Notes: generated by a model from the letters alone, not told the origin. Counted from the stretch's first letter, positions 8,363 to 16,889 are shown. The stretch: 24,449 bases of DNA from an uncultured Prevotellaceae bacterium (GCA_946539475.1 CAMNHM010000023.1:1-24449), one strand, 5' to 3'. Numbers and translations are program-made.

Positions 8363-8380
8363 TCACAAAATTCTTCGATT

Positions 8381-9358
8381 ATGGATTCTTTGACCCTCAT
8401 TAAGCGTCCTATAGAGCGTGAAACAGCTGAATTTGTGGATCGTTTCAATGCCGCACTCACCCATGAGAAAGGGCTCCTGGGGAATGCGCTGTGGCATATC
8501 CGTCAGCGTGGTGGCAAACGTATGCGCCCATTGCTGACGTTGTTGCTTGCCAAGAACTATGGTGAAATAACTGATGTGACCCAAAATGCCGCCCTTGGCC
8601 TCGAGCTGCTTCATACGGCTTCGCTCGTCCACGACGATGTGGTGGATGAGAGTCTTGAGCGTCGTGGTCAGCCTTCGATGAATGCCAGCTATAATAATAA
8701 GGTGGCAGTGCTCGTTGGCGACTATATACTCTCGACGGCGCTTTTGCACATCTCAAATACTGGTAACAAGCAGATAATGGCTAACATCTCGCAGCTGGGT
8801 CAGACGCTTGCTGCAGGCGAGATCCTACAACTGTCTAATACTCAGAATGCTGATTTCTCTGAGAAAGTCTATTACGACGTAATCAAAAAGAAGACGGCAT
8901 CGCTCTTCGAGTCGTGTGCCGTGATGGGTACACTGTCTGTCGGAGCTTCTGAGAGCGACGTGGAGCGCGCCCGTCAGTTTGGCTCTTCGCTTGGAATGAT
9001 GTTCCAGATACGTGATGATATCTTCGACTATTATGACTCGCGCGAGATAGGAAAACCCACAGGCAATGATATGGCTGAAGGAAAGCTGACTCTGCCTGTG
9101 CTCTACGCCCTGCGCAATTCTCCCTACGACTCGATGATCACGCTGGCAAAGAAGGTAAAGCTTGGCACGATCAATAGCGATGAAATCGCTGTTTTGGTTG
9201 ATTATACGCGTCAGAACGGAGGCATCGAATACGCTGAACAGCGTATGCTGGATTTCTACAAACAGGGTATGACCTTTATCGATGAATGCGTAAAAAGAGC
9301 CGAGATACGCGACGCGCTCGTCACCTATCTCGACTATGTCATGAAGCGTCACTATTAA
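8381..9358 (+). CDS. trans-polyprenyl diphosphate synthase (IspB type)
   Basis: Condenses isopentenyl diphosphate onto an allylic diphosphate to make a long prenyl chain, probably the menaquinone side chain in this group (inference). The 325-aa protein has GGKRMRP (44-50), first Asp-rich motif DDVVD (85-89) inside LLHTASLVHDDVVDESLERR, KTASLFESC (171-179) and second Asp-rich motif RDDIFDYYD (211-219), all catalytic or Mg-binding elements of the E-prenyl synthase fold. The ATG at 8381 is chosen because the in-frame TTG at 8360 lies within the promoter. Chain length cannot be read from the sequence. Convergent with deoC, 47 nt apart. Confidence 0.95.
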   Translation: MDSLTLIKRPIERETAEFVDRFNAALTHEKGLLGNALWHIRQRGGKRMRPLLTLLLAKNYGEITDVTQNAALGLELLHTASLVHDDVVDESLERRGQPSMNASYNNKVAVLVGDYILSTALLHISNTGNKQIMANISQLGQTLAAGEILQLSNTQNADFSEKVYYDVIKKKTASLFESCAVMGTLSVGASESDVERARQFGSSLGMMFQIRDDIFDYYDSREIGKPTGNDMAEGKLTLPVLYALRNSPYDSMITLAKKVKLGTINSDEIAVLVDYTRQNGGIEYAEQRMLDFYKQGMTFIDECVKRAEIRDALVTYLDYVMKRHY

Positions 9359-9361
9359 CGC

Positions 9362-9379
9362 TCAGGTGTTTTTGCCTGA
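9362..9379. terminator. Weak hairpin between convergent prenyl synthase and deoC
   Basis: TCAGG (9362-9366) pairs with CCTGA (9375-9379) around a T-rich loop, between two convergent genes. The stem is short, so this is only a possible bidirectional terminator. Confidence 0.25.
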
Positions 9380-9405
9380 AGGAGAGTGGGGTAGGGGTGA
9401 TGTTC

Positions 9406-10344
9406 TTAGAAGAACTTCACCTCTTCACCCAGTACTTCGCTCAGCAGCAGGTTGGCAAGTCTCGAAGTACCTAGGCGCAAGTATTTGTTTGTTAGCCATT
9501 TCTCGCCAAGCACCTCTTTCACGATGGTGTAGTAGATAAGGGCATCCATCACGGAATTCAGTCCGCCAGCGGGTTTGAAGCCAATCATTATGCCCGTTTG
9601 TTCGTAGTATTCCTTGATGGCCTGGCACATCACGTAAGCTGCCTCTGGCGTTGCTGCTGGCTCTAGTTTGCCAGTGGAGGTCTTGATATAGTCGGCGCCA
9701 GCATACATGGCCAGAATAGAGGCTATCTTGATGTTCTTTGCCGTCTTCAGGCATCCCGTCTCGAGAATCACCTTCATGTCGTGCTCTCCGCATGCCTCTT
9801 TCTGCTGCTGTATCTCGTCTACCACCGTCTCGTAGTCGCCCTCAAGGAAGCTGCCAACGGGCTGCACGATATCAATCTCTGTTGCACCGTCCTTGATAGC
9901 GAGCGACGTTTCGACGGTCTTGATCTCGATGAGCGATTGTGATGATGGGAAACTGCCTGATACACAGGCAATCTCTACGCCGTCGACCTCTAGTGTCTCT
10001 GCCACTGTACGTGCAAACCGTGGATAGACGCAGATGGTGGCAACGTGGGGTAGGTCTGGGTAGGTCTCGTCGAACTTATTCACCTTTTCTGTAAAGGCCA
10101 TGACGCTCGTGTCGGAGTCGGTGGTCTTCAGTGTGGTAAGCTCGACGCTGCCCATGAGGAATTTCTTCACTTCGACAGTGTCGTTTTCGTGTACTTTCTC
10201 AGCAATGATTTTCTTTACAGCATTGCTGACCTCCTCGTCGCTGATGTCGAGGTTGTACTTCTTCAGAGCCTCTTCGATGTGGCTCACTGGGTGAGCATGA
10301 TGCTCATGGTCATGCTCATGATGATGTTGATGTTGTTCTGCCAT
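9406..10344 (-). CDS. deoC: Deoxyribose-phosphate aldolase with His-rich N-terminus
   Basis: Class I aldolase that splits 2-deoxyribose 5-phosphate to glyceraldehyde 3-phosphate and acetaldehyde in deoxynucleoside catabolism. The 312-aa protein has the Schiff-base lysine in DYIKTSTGK (K221), KVILETG (191-197), EIDIV (156-160) and GFKPAGG (255-261). The N-terminus is unusual: the first 22 residues include eleven histidines (MAEQHQHHHEHDHEHHAHPV), a possible metal-binding tail absent from E. coli DeoC. The next in-frame Met is well inside the fold, so the His-rich start is probably real. It lies 6 nt after the MazG-like gene and is the last gene of the dtd operon. Confidence 0.95.
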   Translation of the reverse strand: MAEQHQHHHEHDHEHHAHPVSHIEEALKKYNLDISDEEVSNAVKKIIAEKVHENDTVEVKKFLMGSVELTTLKTTDSDTSVMAFTEKVNKFDETYPDLPHVATICVYPRFARTVAETLEVDGVEIACVSGSFPSSQSLIEIKTVETSLAIKDGATEIDIVQPVGSFLEGDYETVVDEIQQQKEACGEHDMKVILETGCLKTAKNIKIASILAMYAGADYIKTSTGKLEPAATPEAAYVMCQAIKEYYEQTGIMIGFKPAGGLNSVMDALIYYTIVKEVLGEKWLTNKYLRLGTSRLANLLLSEVLGEEVKFF

Positions 10345-10350
10345 AGTGGT

Positions 10351-10686
10351 TTATGCTTGTAATTTTGGGTTTGCAATATGTCGTAGTGAGTCGCGACGCG
10401 TCTTCTTCTCGATGCTTTTCTGCAGCTCTTCAGTAAGGTCAACACCCGTCTGGTTAGCCAGGCAGAGGAGTACCCATAGCACGTCAGCCATCTCTTCTCC
10501 CAGGTTGTCCCTTTCTCCCGGTTTGAAACTTTGGTCGCCATATTTTCGTGCCATTACTCTGGCGAGCTCGCCTACTTCCTCTGTGAGTACTGCCATATTC
10601 GTCAGCTCAGAGAAATAGCGCACGCCGTATTCTTTAATCCACTGGTCTACAGCCTCTTGGGCCTCATGTATAGTTAGGTGTTTCAT
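10351..10686 (-). CDS. MazG-like nucleotide pyrophosphohydrolase
   Basis: Small all-alpha NTP pyrophosphohydrolase of the MazG superfamily, 111 aa. The metal-binding acidic pairs are visible as EEVGE (36-40) and EEMAD (64-68), after LTIHEAQEAVDQWIKEYG. Such proteins hydrolyse (d)NTPs to NMP and PPi, for example in nucleotide-pool cleaning; the substrate here is unknown. The start at 10686 lies 23 nt inside the preceding membrane protein gene and is kept because the N-terminal helix is family-typical. deoC follows after 6 nt. Confidence 0.9.
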   Translation of the reverse strand: MKHLTIHEAQEAVDQWIKEYGVRYFSELTNMAVLTEEVGELARVMARKYGDQSFKPGERDNLGEEMADVLWVLLCLANQTGVDLTEELQKSIEKKTRRDSLRHIANPKLQA

Positions 10687-11326
10687 GTTCTTCGCGATCT
10701 CGTTTTTTATTATATCTGTTGAATAGGATGAAGCCGATCATGACGAGGAAGCCAATGACGACATCGATGATGTAGAATTTGTAGTACAGGTAGAATCGCT
10801 GCAGCGAGCTCAGCGGAGTGCCGTCGAAGAAGTATAATTCTTCCTTACGTTTTTCGCCGTCGATATCTTGGCTGGCGTACACTACGTGGTGGTTGATGAA
10901 TCCCATGACTGTTAAGCGGTCATTCTCGTCGATGCAGTGCTCGCTGCGTAGCAGCTCGTTGCCCTTGGCGTCGAGGAGGATGTGGGTGAGGTTCATCTTC
11001 TCCGCCTCGTCTTCCCACACGTAGCAGACGGCCAGTGTGTGACCGTCGTCGATGCTGATGAGCTCGACTTTGGTATAGTCCTGATTGATGACTGTAGAGC
11101 CATCGTTCTGTCGCACTACTCCATACCATTTCATACCATAACGGCCATCAATGCTATCTACTTTAAACCATTGATTATCACCCTCTTCGGTAAATTCATC
11201 TTCGAGGTGTAAGCGAGGTGTCAATTGTGCAATGGATGGTGTCAGGCGGAGTGCTGCGATGTATCCGCTGCCAAACCAGACGGCCAGGCAGATCAAGACG
11301 TACTGCACATTGAATCGCTTTTTCAT
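10664..11326 (-). CDS. Predicted membrane protein with N- and C-terminal TM helices
   Basis: Not recognised. The 220-aa protein has a hydrophobic segment at about residues 8-27, a long polar region of about 150 residues rich in beta-like stretches (MKWYGVVRQNDGSTVI, VELISIDDGHTLAVCYVW), and a second hydrophobic segment at about 179-204 followed by a basic tail (NRYNKKRDREE). This topology suggests an extracytoplasmic domain held by two helices. It sits 3 nt after dtd and overlaps the MazG-like gene by 23 nt, so it belongs to that operon. No functional link is evident. Confidence 0.8.
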   Translation of the reverse strand: MKKRFNVQYVLICLAVWFGSGYIAALRLTPSIAQLTPRLHLEDEFTEEGDNQWFKVDSIDGRYGMKWYGVVRQNDGSTVINQDYTKVELISIDDGHTLAVCYVWEDEAEKMNLTHILLDAKGNELLRSEHCIDENDRLTVMGFINHHVVYASQDIDGEKRKEELYFFDGTPLSSLQRFYLYYKFYIIDVVIGFLVMIGFILFNRYNKKRDREEHETPNYT

Positions 11327-11329
11327 TTT

Positions 11330-11782
11330 TCACTCTTTGTTCTTTGTGTCCACGCAGATTGTTACAGGTCCGTCGTTCAGTAGTTCGACCTTCATGTAGG
11401 CGCCAAATTCTCCTGTCTTCACTTCTTTGCCTAGAGCTAAGCTCAGTTTCTTGCAGAAGTCCTCGTAGAGGGGTATGCTTACCTCGTGACGTGCTGCGCG
11501 AATCCACGACGGACGATTGCCTTTTTTGTAGCTTGCATAGAGTGTGAACTGGCTAACAACAAGTGCCTCTCCGCCAATGTCCATGATCGAACGGTTCATG
11601 ACGCCATTCTCGTCGTCGAAGACCCTCAGCCCGATGAGCTTGTGCACCAGCCAGTCTATGTCTTCTGAGGTGTCTTCCTCGCAGATGCCTAATAGCACCA
11701 GGAATCCCTCTTTGATGGCTGATTTTGTTGCTCCTTCGATGCTGACGGATGCGTGTGTAACACGTTGTATGACTGCTCTCAT
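11330..11782 (-). CDS. dtd: D-aminoacyl-tRNA deacylase
   Basis: DTD hydrolyses D-amino acids (and glycine from tRNA-Ala) off tRNAs, protecting translation. The 150-aa protein is the usual length and contains both cross-dimer active-site signatures, SQFTLYA (77-83) and NDGPVT (136-141). It has its own promoter in the 49-nt gap after uvrC and heads the operon dtd - membrane protein - mazG-like - deoC. The predicted untranslated leader is only about 8 nt. Confidence 0.97.
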   Translation of the reverse strand: MRAVIQRVTHASVSIEGATKSAIKEGFLVLLGICEEDTSEDIDWLVHKLIGLRVFDDENGVMNRSIMDIGGEALVVSQFTLYASYKKGNRPSWIRAARHEVSIPLYEDFCKKLSLALGKEVKTGEFGAYMKVELLNDGPVTICVDTKNKE

Positions 11783-11796
11783 TTCTTATTTTTGGG

Positions 11797-11828
11797 CAAA
11801 GTTAATCATTTATTTTGGTATCGCCAAA
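11797..11828 (-). promoter_or_regulatory. Promoter of the dtd operon
   Basis: On the minus strand TTTG (11825-11828), 20 nt, TAACTTTG (11797-11804): an almost ideal Bacteroidetes promoter. The -33 element lies just after the uvrC stop codon. Confidence 0.8.
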
Positions 11829-11831
11829 TTT

Positions 11832-13667
11832 TTATGATTCGTTTTCTGGATGAAAATGCCGATAGATGATGTCAGCCTTTGTCTTTCCTATCGTCGATGT
11901 GAGTGTTTCTAAGTCTGCCTCACGTATCTTTTTAACTGATTTCAGGCTGTTTAAGAGGCTGTCACGCGTTTTTGGACCTATGCCTGCAATGTTGTCCAGC
12001 TCGCTTGTCAGCGCGTGTTTAGAGCGCTTCTCACGGTGGAAAGTGATGGCGAAGCGGTGTACTTCGTCCTGCAGTCTTGTAAGTACGTGGAAGAGCTCGG
12101 AATCCGTCTTTAGGGCGACGGACATCGGTGGGAATCCGTAGAGCAGTTCGTTGGTGCGGTGACGGTCGTTTTTTGCCAGTCCGGCGATGGGAATATCGAG
12201 GTTCAGCTCATCTTGAATGACCTCGCGTATGACCTCCATCTGACCTTTTCCGCCATCAGCCACTATCAGGTTCGGCAAGGGTTGTTCCTCCTCCATCAGG
12301 CGCTTATAGCGACGACGAACTACCTCTTTCATCGAGGCATAATCGTCAGGTCCCACAACAGTCTTGATGTTAAACCGCTTATAGTCTTTCTTTGAGGGTT
12401 TCATCGATTTGAAAACGACGCATGCTGCAACGGCATCCGCGCCTGAGATGTTCGAGTTATCGAAGCATTCTATGTGGTAGGGCAGGGTAGGGAGGTGCAG
12501 CTTTTCTTGGAGTTCCTTCATCAGCCGTACCTGCTTCTGCTCGGGGTTTAGCTTCTCAGCCTGTTTCAAGCGGTCGAATTTGTATTGTTTGCCATTCATG
12601 AGTGACAGCTCTAGTAGCTTTTTCTTATCGCCACGCTGCGGAATTGTAAATATTACGCCTTCAAGGTTGATGTCAACCTCCTGTGGCACAATTATTTCCT
12701 TTGAGTTACTGTGGAATCTTTCGCGTAGCTCGACGATGCCAAGCTGTAGTAGTTCTTCGTCTGTCTCGCTTAGCTTCTTCCTATATTCGATTGTAAAGCT
12801 CTGGTTGATACTGCCATTCGATACGTGTATATAGTTGATGTAAGCCATCTTCTCGTCGCTCGTTATCGTGACTACGTCCACGTTATTGATGGTATGGCTG
12901 ACCACCTCGCTATTGGTTGCAAAGTTTTCAAGTGCAATGTATTTGCGTTTGATCTCCTCTGCTTCCTCAAAACGAAGTTCTTCCGCTAACGACATCATCT
13001 CATCCTTCATTGCGTTTAGGATTTGACGGGTGTTTCCCTTGAGAATCTCTCTTGCTTGTTGGATGTTTTTTTGGTATTCCTCGTAGCTTTGCCTGCCCGT
13101 ACAGGGTCCTCCACATCGCTTGATGTGATAGTCCAGACAGACTTTGTATTTCCCTTCCTCAACCCCCTCTTTTGTGATGGGCAGATGGCAGGTGCGTGGA
13201 TGGTACAACTCTTTGATGATGTCAAGTACGGCATACATCGATGTGATATGCGAATAGGGTCCAAAATAGGTGCCCGCTTTCTTATTGATGGTGCGAGTCT
13301 TGAAGATGCGCGGAAGAAATTCGTTGGTTACGCAGATGCTTGGGTATGTCTTGCCGTCTTTCAGGAGAACGTTGTATCGCGGATTGTATTTCTTGATGAG
13401 TGAGTTCTCAAGCAGCAGCGCGTCTTCTTCCGTATTGACTACCGTGTAGCTGATGTCGCGTATCTTGCTGACCAGTACCTTTGTCTTGTATCTGTCAACT
13501 TCGGTATGAAAATACGACGATACGCGTGCTTTCAAGTTCTTCGCCTTACCCACATAAATTATGGTGTGGTCTTCGTCGTAGAACTGATAGCTGCCAGGCT
13601 TGTCTGGCAGACGGCTTACTATACCCTTTAAGTACTTGAGTCGCTTGTCGTTTTCTTCCTTTGTCAT
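11832..13667 (-). CDS. uvrC: UvrABC excinuclease subunit C
   Basis: Makes both incisions in nucleotide excision repair. The 611-aa protein is full length. Residues about 23-100 are the GIY-YIG nuclease for the 3' cut (GSYQFYDEDHTIIYVGKAKN). A Cys cluster follows (CLDYHIKRCGGPC, 177-189). About 215-250 is the UVR (UvrB-interacting) helix pair. About 395-550 is the RNase H-like nuclease for the 5' cut (ECFDNSNISGADAVA, VADGGKGQ). About 555-605 is the tandem helix-hairpin-helix (LDNIAGIGPKTRDSLL). A parS site ends 22 nt before a 13667 start, with the apt stop 35 nt upstream, so it is the last gene of the mnmG-apt-uvrC group. Confidence 0.98.
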   Translation of the reverse strand: MTKEENDKRLKYLKGIVSRLPDKPGSYQFYDEDHTIIYVGKAKNLKARVSSYFHTEVDRYKTKVLVSKIRDISYTVVNTEEDALLLENSLIKKYNPRYNVLLKDGKTYPSICVTNEFLPRIFKTRTINKKAGTYFGPYSHITSMYAVLDIIKELYHPRTCHLPITKEGVEEGKYKVCLDYHIKRCGGPCTGRQSYEEYQKNIQQAREILKGNTRQILNAMKDEMMSLAEELRFEEAEEIKRKYIALENFATNSEVVSHTINNVDVVTITSDEKMAYINYIHVSNGSINQSFTIEYRKKLSETDEELLQLGIVELRERFHSNSKEIIVPQEVDINLEGVIFTIPQRGDKKKLLELSLMNGKQYKFDRLKQAEKLNPEQKQVRLMKELQEKLHLPTLPYHIECFDNSNISGADAVAACVVFKSMKPSKKDYKRFNIKTVVGPDDYASMKEVVRRRYKRLMEEEQPLPNLIVADGGKGQMEVIREVIQDELNLDIPIAGLAKNDRHRTNELLYGFPPMSVALKTDSELFHVLTRLQDEVHRFAITFHREKRSKHALTSELDNIAGIGPKTRDSLLNSLKSVKKIREADLETLTSTIGKTKADIIYRHFHPENES

Positions 13668-13673
13668 CTCTTT

Positions 13674-13689
13674 TGTTTCACGTGAAACT
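13674..13689. promoter_or_regulatory. parS: parS site 1 (ParB-binding), apt-uvrC gap
   Basis: TGTTTCACGTGAAACT matches the parS consensus TGTTNCACGTGAAACA at all but the last base, with a 14-bp perfect palindrome core GTTTCACGTGAAAC. It lies only 6 nt upstream of the uvrC ATG, so it is inside the operon transcript. Confidence 0.85.
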
Positions 13690-13702
13690 TCTTTTGGCCA
13701 CG

Positions 13703-14236
13703 CTAGATGGTCATTAGCGTTGTTAGTTCTATTCCATCAAATAGGTCGCGCCCGTGCAATCCTTCGTCTCTGATTTCGATGATGAAGTTGATGTAGGTTT
13801 TTTGGGGATGGAAGTGTTGTACAAGCTTATAGGCAGCCTTGGCCGTACCTCCAGTTGCCAAAAGGTCGTCGTGGATGAGTACGACGTCGTCTTCGTTGAT
13901 GGAGTCGATATGCATCTCTATCGTGTCGACGCCGTATTCTTTGCTAAACGACTCCTTGATGACGGTAGCAGGCAGCTTGCCTGGTTTCCTGGCTAGAACG
14001 ATGCCGCATCCCAAGCGCCCTGCCAGTGCTGACGCCATTACGAATCCTCGGCTCTCGATTCCAACGATCTTTGTGATGCCCTTGTCCTTGTAGAGGGCTT
14101 CTAGCTCGTCGAGCATAATCTGTACACACTCAGCGTTCTTGTAGAGCGTTGTAACATCACGAAAGTTGATTCCTTTTTTGGGGAAATCTGGTATGCAACG
14201 CAGATTGTCCAGTAATACTTTGTTGTTCATCTTCAA
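13703..14236 (-). CDS. apt: Adenine phosphoribosyltransferase
   Basis: Purine salvage: adenine + PRPP to AMP + PPi. The 177-aa protein has the APRT start region (LRCIPDFPKKGINFRDVTTL, 12-31), ESRGF (61-65) and the PRPP-binding loop VLIHDDLLATGGTA (119-132). The length is normal. It sits between mnmG and uvrC on the same strand, with a parS site in each flanking gap, and probably shares the mnmG promoter. MKMNNK or MNNK starts are both possible. Confidence 0.97.
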   Translation of the reverse strand: MKMNNKVLLDNLRCIPDFPKKGINFRDVTTLYKNAECVQIMLDELEALYKDKGITKIVGIESRGFVMASALAGRLGCGIVLARKPGKLPATVIKESFSKEYGVDTIEMHIDSINEDDVVLIHDDLLATGGTAKAAYKLVQHFHPQKTYINFIIEIRDEGLHGRDLFDGIELTTLMTI

Positions 14237-14263
14237 TGGATTATGGTTATGGTTTTTGTTACT

Positions 14264-14279
14264 TGTTTCACGTGGAACA
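14264..14279. promoter_or_regulatory. parS: parS site 2 (ParB-binding), mnmG-apt gap
   Basis: TGTTTCACGTGGAACA, whose reverse complement is TGTTCCACGTGAAACA, the canonical B. subtilis parS and a full 16/16 match to consensus. It lies 590 bp from site 1. It marks a chromosomal ParB loading zone, normally near the replication origin. Confidence 0.92.
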
Positions 14280-14290
14280 CAACCTGGGGG

Positions 14291-16162
14291 TTATCTTCCC
14301 ATCAGCACCAGCAGCACGTTGATGTCGCTGGGCGATACGCCTGGTATTCGGCTCGCCTGTGCCAGCGTCTCTGGATCGATGGCTACGAGCTTCTGTCGTG
14401 CTTCCGTCGACAACGATTGTAGCTGGTCGTACTTGAAGTGGCCTTTGATGCGAATGTTCTCTAGGCGATGCATTTTCTCTGCTACGATCTTCTCGCGCTC
14501 GATGTAACCTTTATATTTGATTCTGATTTCTGCAGCTTCGGCAATCTCTTCCTGCCTGTTCCTTGGGTGACCGAGCAGTTCGCGTAGCTCGGGAATATAG
14601 GGCGCGAGGTTCTTAAAGTTTAGCTGTGGTCGGGCGATGAGCTCTTCCAGTTTCACGCCGAACTGCAGTGGTGTTGTCCCTAGCTGTTCCAGGATGGGGT
14701 TGATCGTTTTTGCCTTGATGGGATATGTACGGCAGAATTCCTCGATTTCTTCGATAGCTGCCTTTTTCTCCATCCACCAGTCATAACGTTCGCGCTTGGC
14801 TAATCCTAGCATGTAGGAGCGTTCCGTCAGACGGCGATCGGCATCGTCCTGTCGTAGCAGGATACGATACTCTGCACGAGAGGTGAACATGCGGTATGGC
14901 TCGTCGACGCCTTTCGTCACCAGGTCGTCAATCAGCACGCCGATGTACGACTCATCGCGATGCATCACGAATTCTCCGGTTCCACCGCATTTCATCGCTG
15001 CGTTCACACCAGCCACCAGCCCTTGTCCTGCTGCCTCCTCGTAGCCGGTTGTACCGTTCACCTGTCCAGCCATGAATAGTCCGTCGATAATCTTTGATTC
15101 CAACGTGTGTTTTAATTGTGTGGGGTCGAAGAAATCGTACTCTATAGCGTATCCCGGTCGGTAGACCTTTAGCTCTCGGAAGGCAGGTATCTGTCGTAAT
15201 GCTTCTATTTGTACGTCCATCGGTAGCGACGAGGAGAACCCGTTGAGGTACATTTCGTTCGTTTCCTCTCCTTCTGGCTCCAGAAATAGTGGGTGCTGTT
15301 CGCGATCGGGGAAGGTGACGAGCTTTGTTTCTATCGATGGACAGTAGCGTGGACCTATCGATTGAATCTGACCATTATATAGTGGTGAGTCAGCAAGTCC
15401 GCTTCTCAGTATCTCGTGTACCTTTTCGTTGGTATTCACCGTCCAGCATGGCAACTGCTTGAGTTTGCGATGTCCGCCCATGTATGAGAATTGGTATGGG
15501 TGTTCTTCGCCAGGCTGAATGTCGAGTAGACTGAAGTCGACGCTCCGTTTGTCGATGCGTACAGGTGTGCCCGTTTTCATGCGCGCTGTGCGGATGCCGT
15601 GACGGGTGATGCTATCGGTGAAATCTGCCACTGCGGGCTCTGCGATGCGTCCTCCTGCTATCATTTTCCTTCCGATGTGTAGCAGTCCGTTGAGGAAGGT
15701 TCCTGCTGTCACTACCACACAACGGCTTCTGATCTCCGCTCCCCATATCGTCTTTACGCCTACTATCTGGTTACGCTCAGTCAGCAGCTCGCATACCTGG
15801 TCTTGCCAGATATCGAGATTTGGTGTCTGGTCGAGCGTTGCACGCCATTGCCAGATGAACTTTTCACGGTCGCATTGTGCTCGAGGGCTCCAGACGGCGG
15901 GTCCCTTGCCAACGTTCAGCATCCTGAATTGAATGCTAGTGGCATCGGTGACAAGGCCCATCTGACCGCCCAGCGCATCGATCTCTCGTACGATTTGCCC
16001 TTTGGCGATGCCTCCTACGGCTGGATTGCACGACATCTGTGCAATCTTGTTCATGTCCATCGTCACCAGCAGTGTCTTTGCGCCCATGTTCGCTGAGGCA
16101 CATGCTGCCTCACAGCCAGCATGTCCTGCACCAATAATTATTACATCGTACTTCAGTATCAT
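14291..16162 (-). CDS. mnmG: tRNA uridine-5-carboxymethylaminomethyl modification enzyme MnmG (GidA)
   Basis: With MnmE, installs the cmnm5 group on U34 of certain tRNAs using FAD, NADH and methylene-THF. The FAD Rossmann motif GAGHAGCEAA is at residues 11-20 and CNPAVGGIAKGQIVREIDALGG follows near 49; AEYRILLRQDDAD, in the C-terminal half, is also typical. I choose the ATG at 16162 (MILKYDVIIIGAG, 623 aa). The frame is open to an ATG at 16207, but that start lies upstream of the -7 box (16185-16192); the ATG at 16174 (MAFEMILK) would give an almost leaderless mRNA. First gene of mnmG-apt-uvrC. In many bacteria it lies near oriC, agreeing with the parS sites. Confidence 0.96.
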   Translation of the reverse strand: MILKYDVIIIGAGHAGCEAACASANMGAKTLLVTMDMNKIAQMSCNPAVGGIAKGQIVREIDALGGQMGLVTDATSIQFRMLNVGKGPAVWSPRAQCDREKFIWQWRATLDQTPNLDIWQDQVCELLTERNQIVGVKTIWGAEIRSRCVVVTAGTFLNGLLHIGRKMIAGGRIAEPAVADFTDSITRHGIRTARMKTGTPVRIDKRSVDFSLLDIQPGEEHPYQFSYMGGHRKLKQLPCWTVNTNEKVHEILRSGLADSPLYNGQIQSIGPRYCPSIETKLVTFPDREQHPLFLEPEGEETNEMYLNGFSSSLPMDVQIEALRQIPAFRELKVYRPGYAIEYDFFDPTQLKHTLESKIIDGLFMAGQVNGTTGYEEAAGQGLVAGVNAAMKCGGTGEFVMHRDESYIGVLIDDLVTKGVDEPYRMFTSRAEYRILLRQDDADRRLTERSYMLGLAKRERYDWWMEKKAAIEEIEEFCRTYPIKAKTINPILEQLGTTPLQFGVKLEELIARPQLNFKNLAPYIPELRELLGHPRNRQEEIAEAAEIRIKYKGYIEREKIVAEKMHRLENIRIKGHFKYDQLQSLSTEARQKLVAIDPETLAQASRIPGVSPSDINVLLVLMGR

Positions 16163-16184
16163 CTCAAAAGCCATAAAATCGTTG

Positions 16185-16192
16185 CAAAGATA
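16185..16192 (-). promoter_or_regulatory. -7 box of the mnmG operon promoter
   Basis: TATCTTTG on the minus strand. No good TTTG is seen at 19-20 nt; a TTTTG is closer (16205-16209). It sets the mnmG start downstream of about 16178. Confidence 0.6.
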
Positions 16193-16212
16193 CAAATTTT
16201 TGTGCAAAATGT

Positions 16213-16243
16213 ATTGCTGTTAGGAATAAATTATGTAAATTTG
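16213..16243 (+). promoter_or_regulatory. Promoter of the DUF3332-type lipoprotein gene
   Basis: ATTG (16213-16216), 19 nt, TAAATTTG (16236-16243) on the plus strand. It is divergent from the mnmG promoter, with the two -7 boxes 43 bp apart. Confidence 0.6.
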
Positions 16244-16277
16244 CCGCCGATATTATTCACCATTAAAGTAAAAGCGT

Positions 16278-16826
16278 ATGAAAAAGAGAAGTTTTAAGGT
16301 TGCTGCCCTTCTGCTTGCGGGCACCTTCCTTTGCAGTTCGTGTATCGGCTCCTTTGGGCTGTTTAACAAGTACGAGAAGTGGCAGTGCAATATGACGAAG
16401 AGTAAGATCGTCAACGGTATTGTTGGACTGTTCCTGCAGCCCGTCGTTGGTGGTATCTGCTTCATGGTCGATGCTATTGTGCTGAATACCATTGAGTTCT
16501 GGACGGGTAACAGCCCTGTGACAGCCAACACCATCCAGACGGTGCAGGGCCAGGACGGGCGTTACTATGCCGTGAAGACGATGAAGAACGGCTATGAGGT
16601 GACCTCTCCCACTGGCGAGGTGACGCTCTTCATCCACGACGCACAGACTGATGCCTGGTCGATTACGCAGAATGGCATTACGAAGGAGATCTTCCGCTTC
16701 AATGCTGACGGCACGATCCAGGCCAACCTGCCCAATGGCCAGAAGCTGACGGTGGGCAACGACGAGGCTGGTTTGCAGCAAGTCCGTGACGCCCTTACTG
16801 CCGACAATTTCTACGCTCTGCGCTAG
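16278..16826 (+). CDS. DUF3332-type lipoprotein
   Basis: Small predicted lipoprotein, 182 aa: signal MKKRSFKVAALLLAGTFLCSSC with a lipobox cysteine at 22. A hydrophobic helix (IVNGIVGLFLQPVVGGICFM, about 44-63) and the LNTIEFWTGNSP signature (about 69-80) are typical of DUF3332 proteins of Bacteroidetes and some Proteobacteria. The C-terminal half is a beta-rich region (GRYYAVKTMKNGYEVTSPTG). Function is not known. A promoter is visible upstream. The downstream side is a 22-nt array with a strong hairpin. Confidence 0.85.
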   Translation: MKKRSFKVAALLLAGTFLCSSCIGSFGLFNKYEKWQCNMTKSKIVNGIVGLFLQPVVGGICFMVDAIVLNTIEFWTGNSPVTANTIQTVQGQDGRYYAVKTMKNGYEVTSPTGEVTLFIHDAQTDAWSITQNGITKEIFRFNADGTIQANLPNGQKLTVGNDEAGLQQVRDALTADNFYALR

Positions 16827-16889
16827 TCGTTGACGAGTGGCCCGTCGCAAAGAGGCATTCTTTTGCTGAGAGCGTACCACGCTTACCAT

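Noticed and set aside
8360..8380. TTG start extending the prenyl synthase by 7 residues
   Set aside because: The codon lies inside the -7 box region, upstream of the predicted transcript start.
16163..16207. Longer MnmG N-terminus (MHKNLYLCNDFMAFE)
   Set aside because: It runs through the -7 box TATCTTTG; family members begin near MxxKYDVI.
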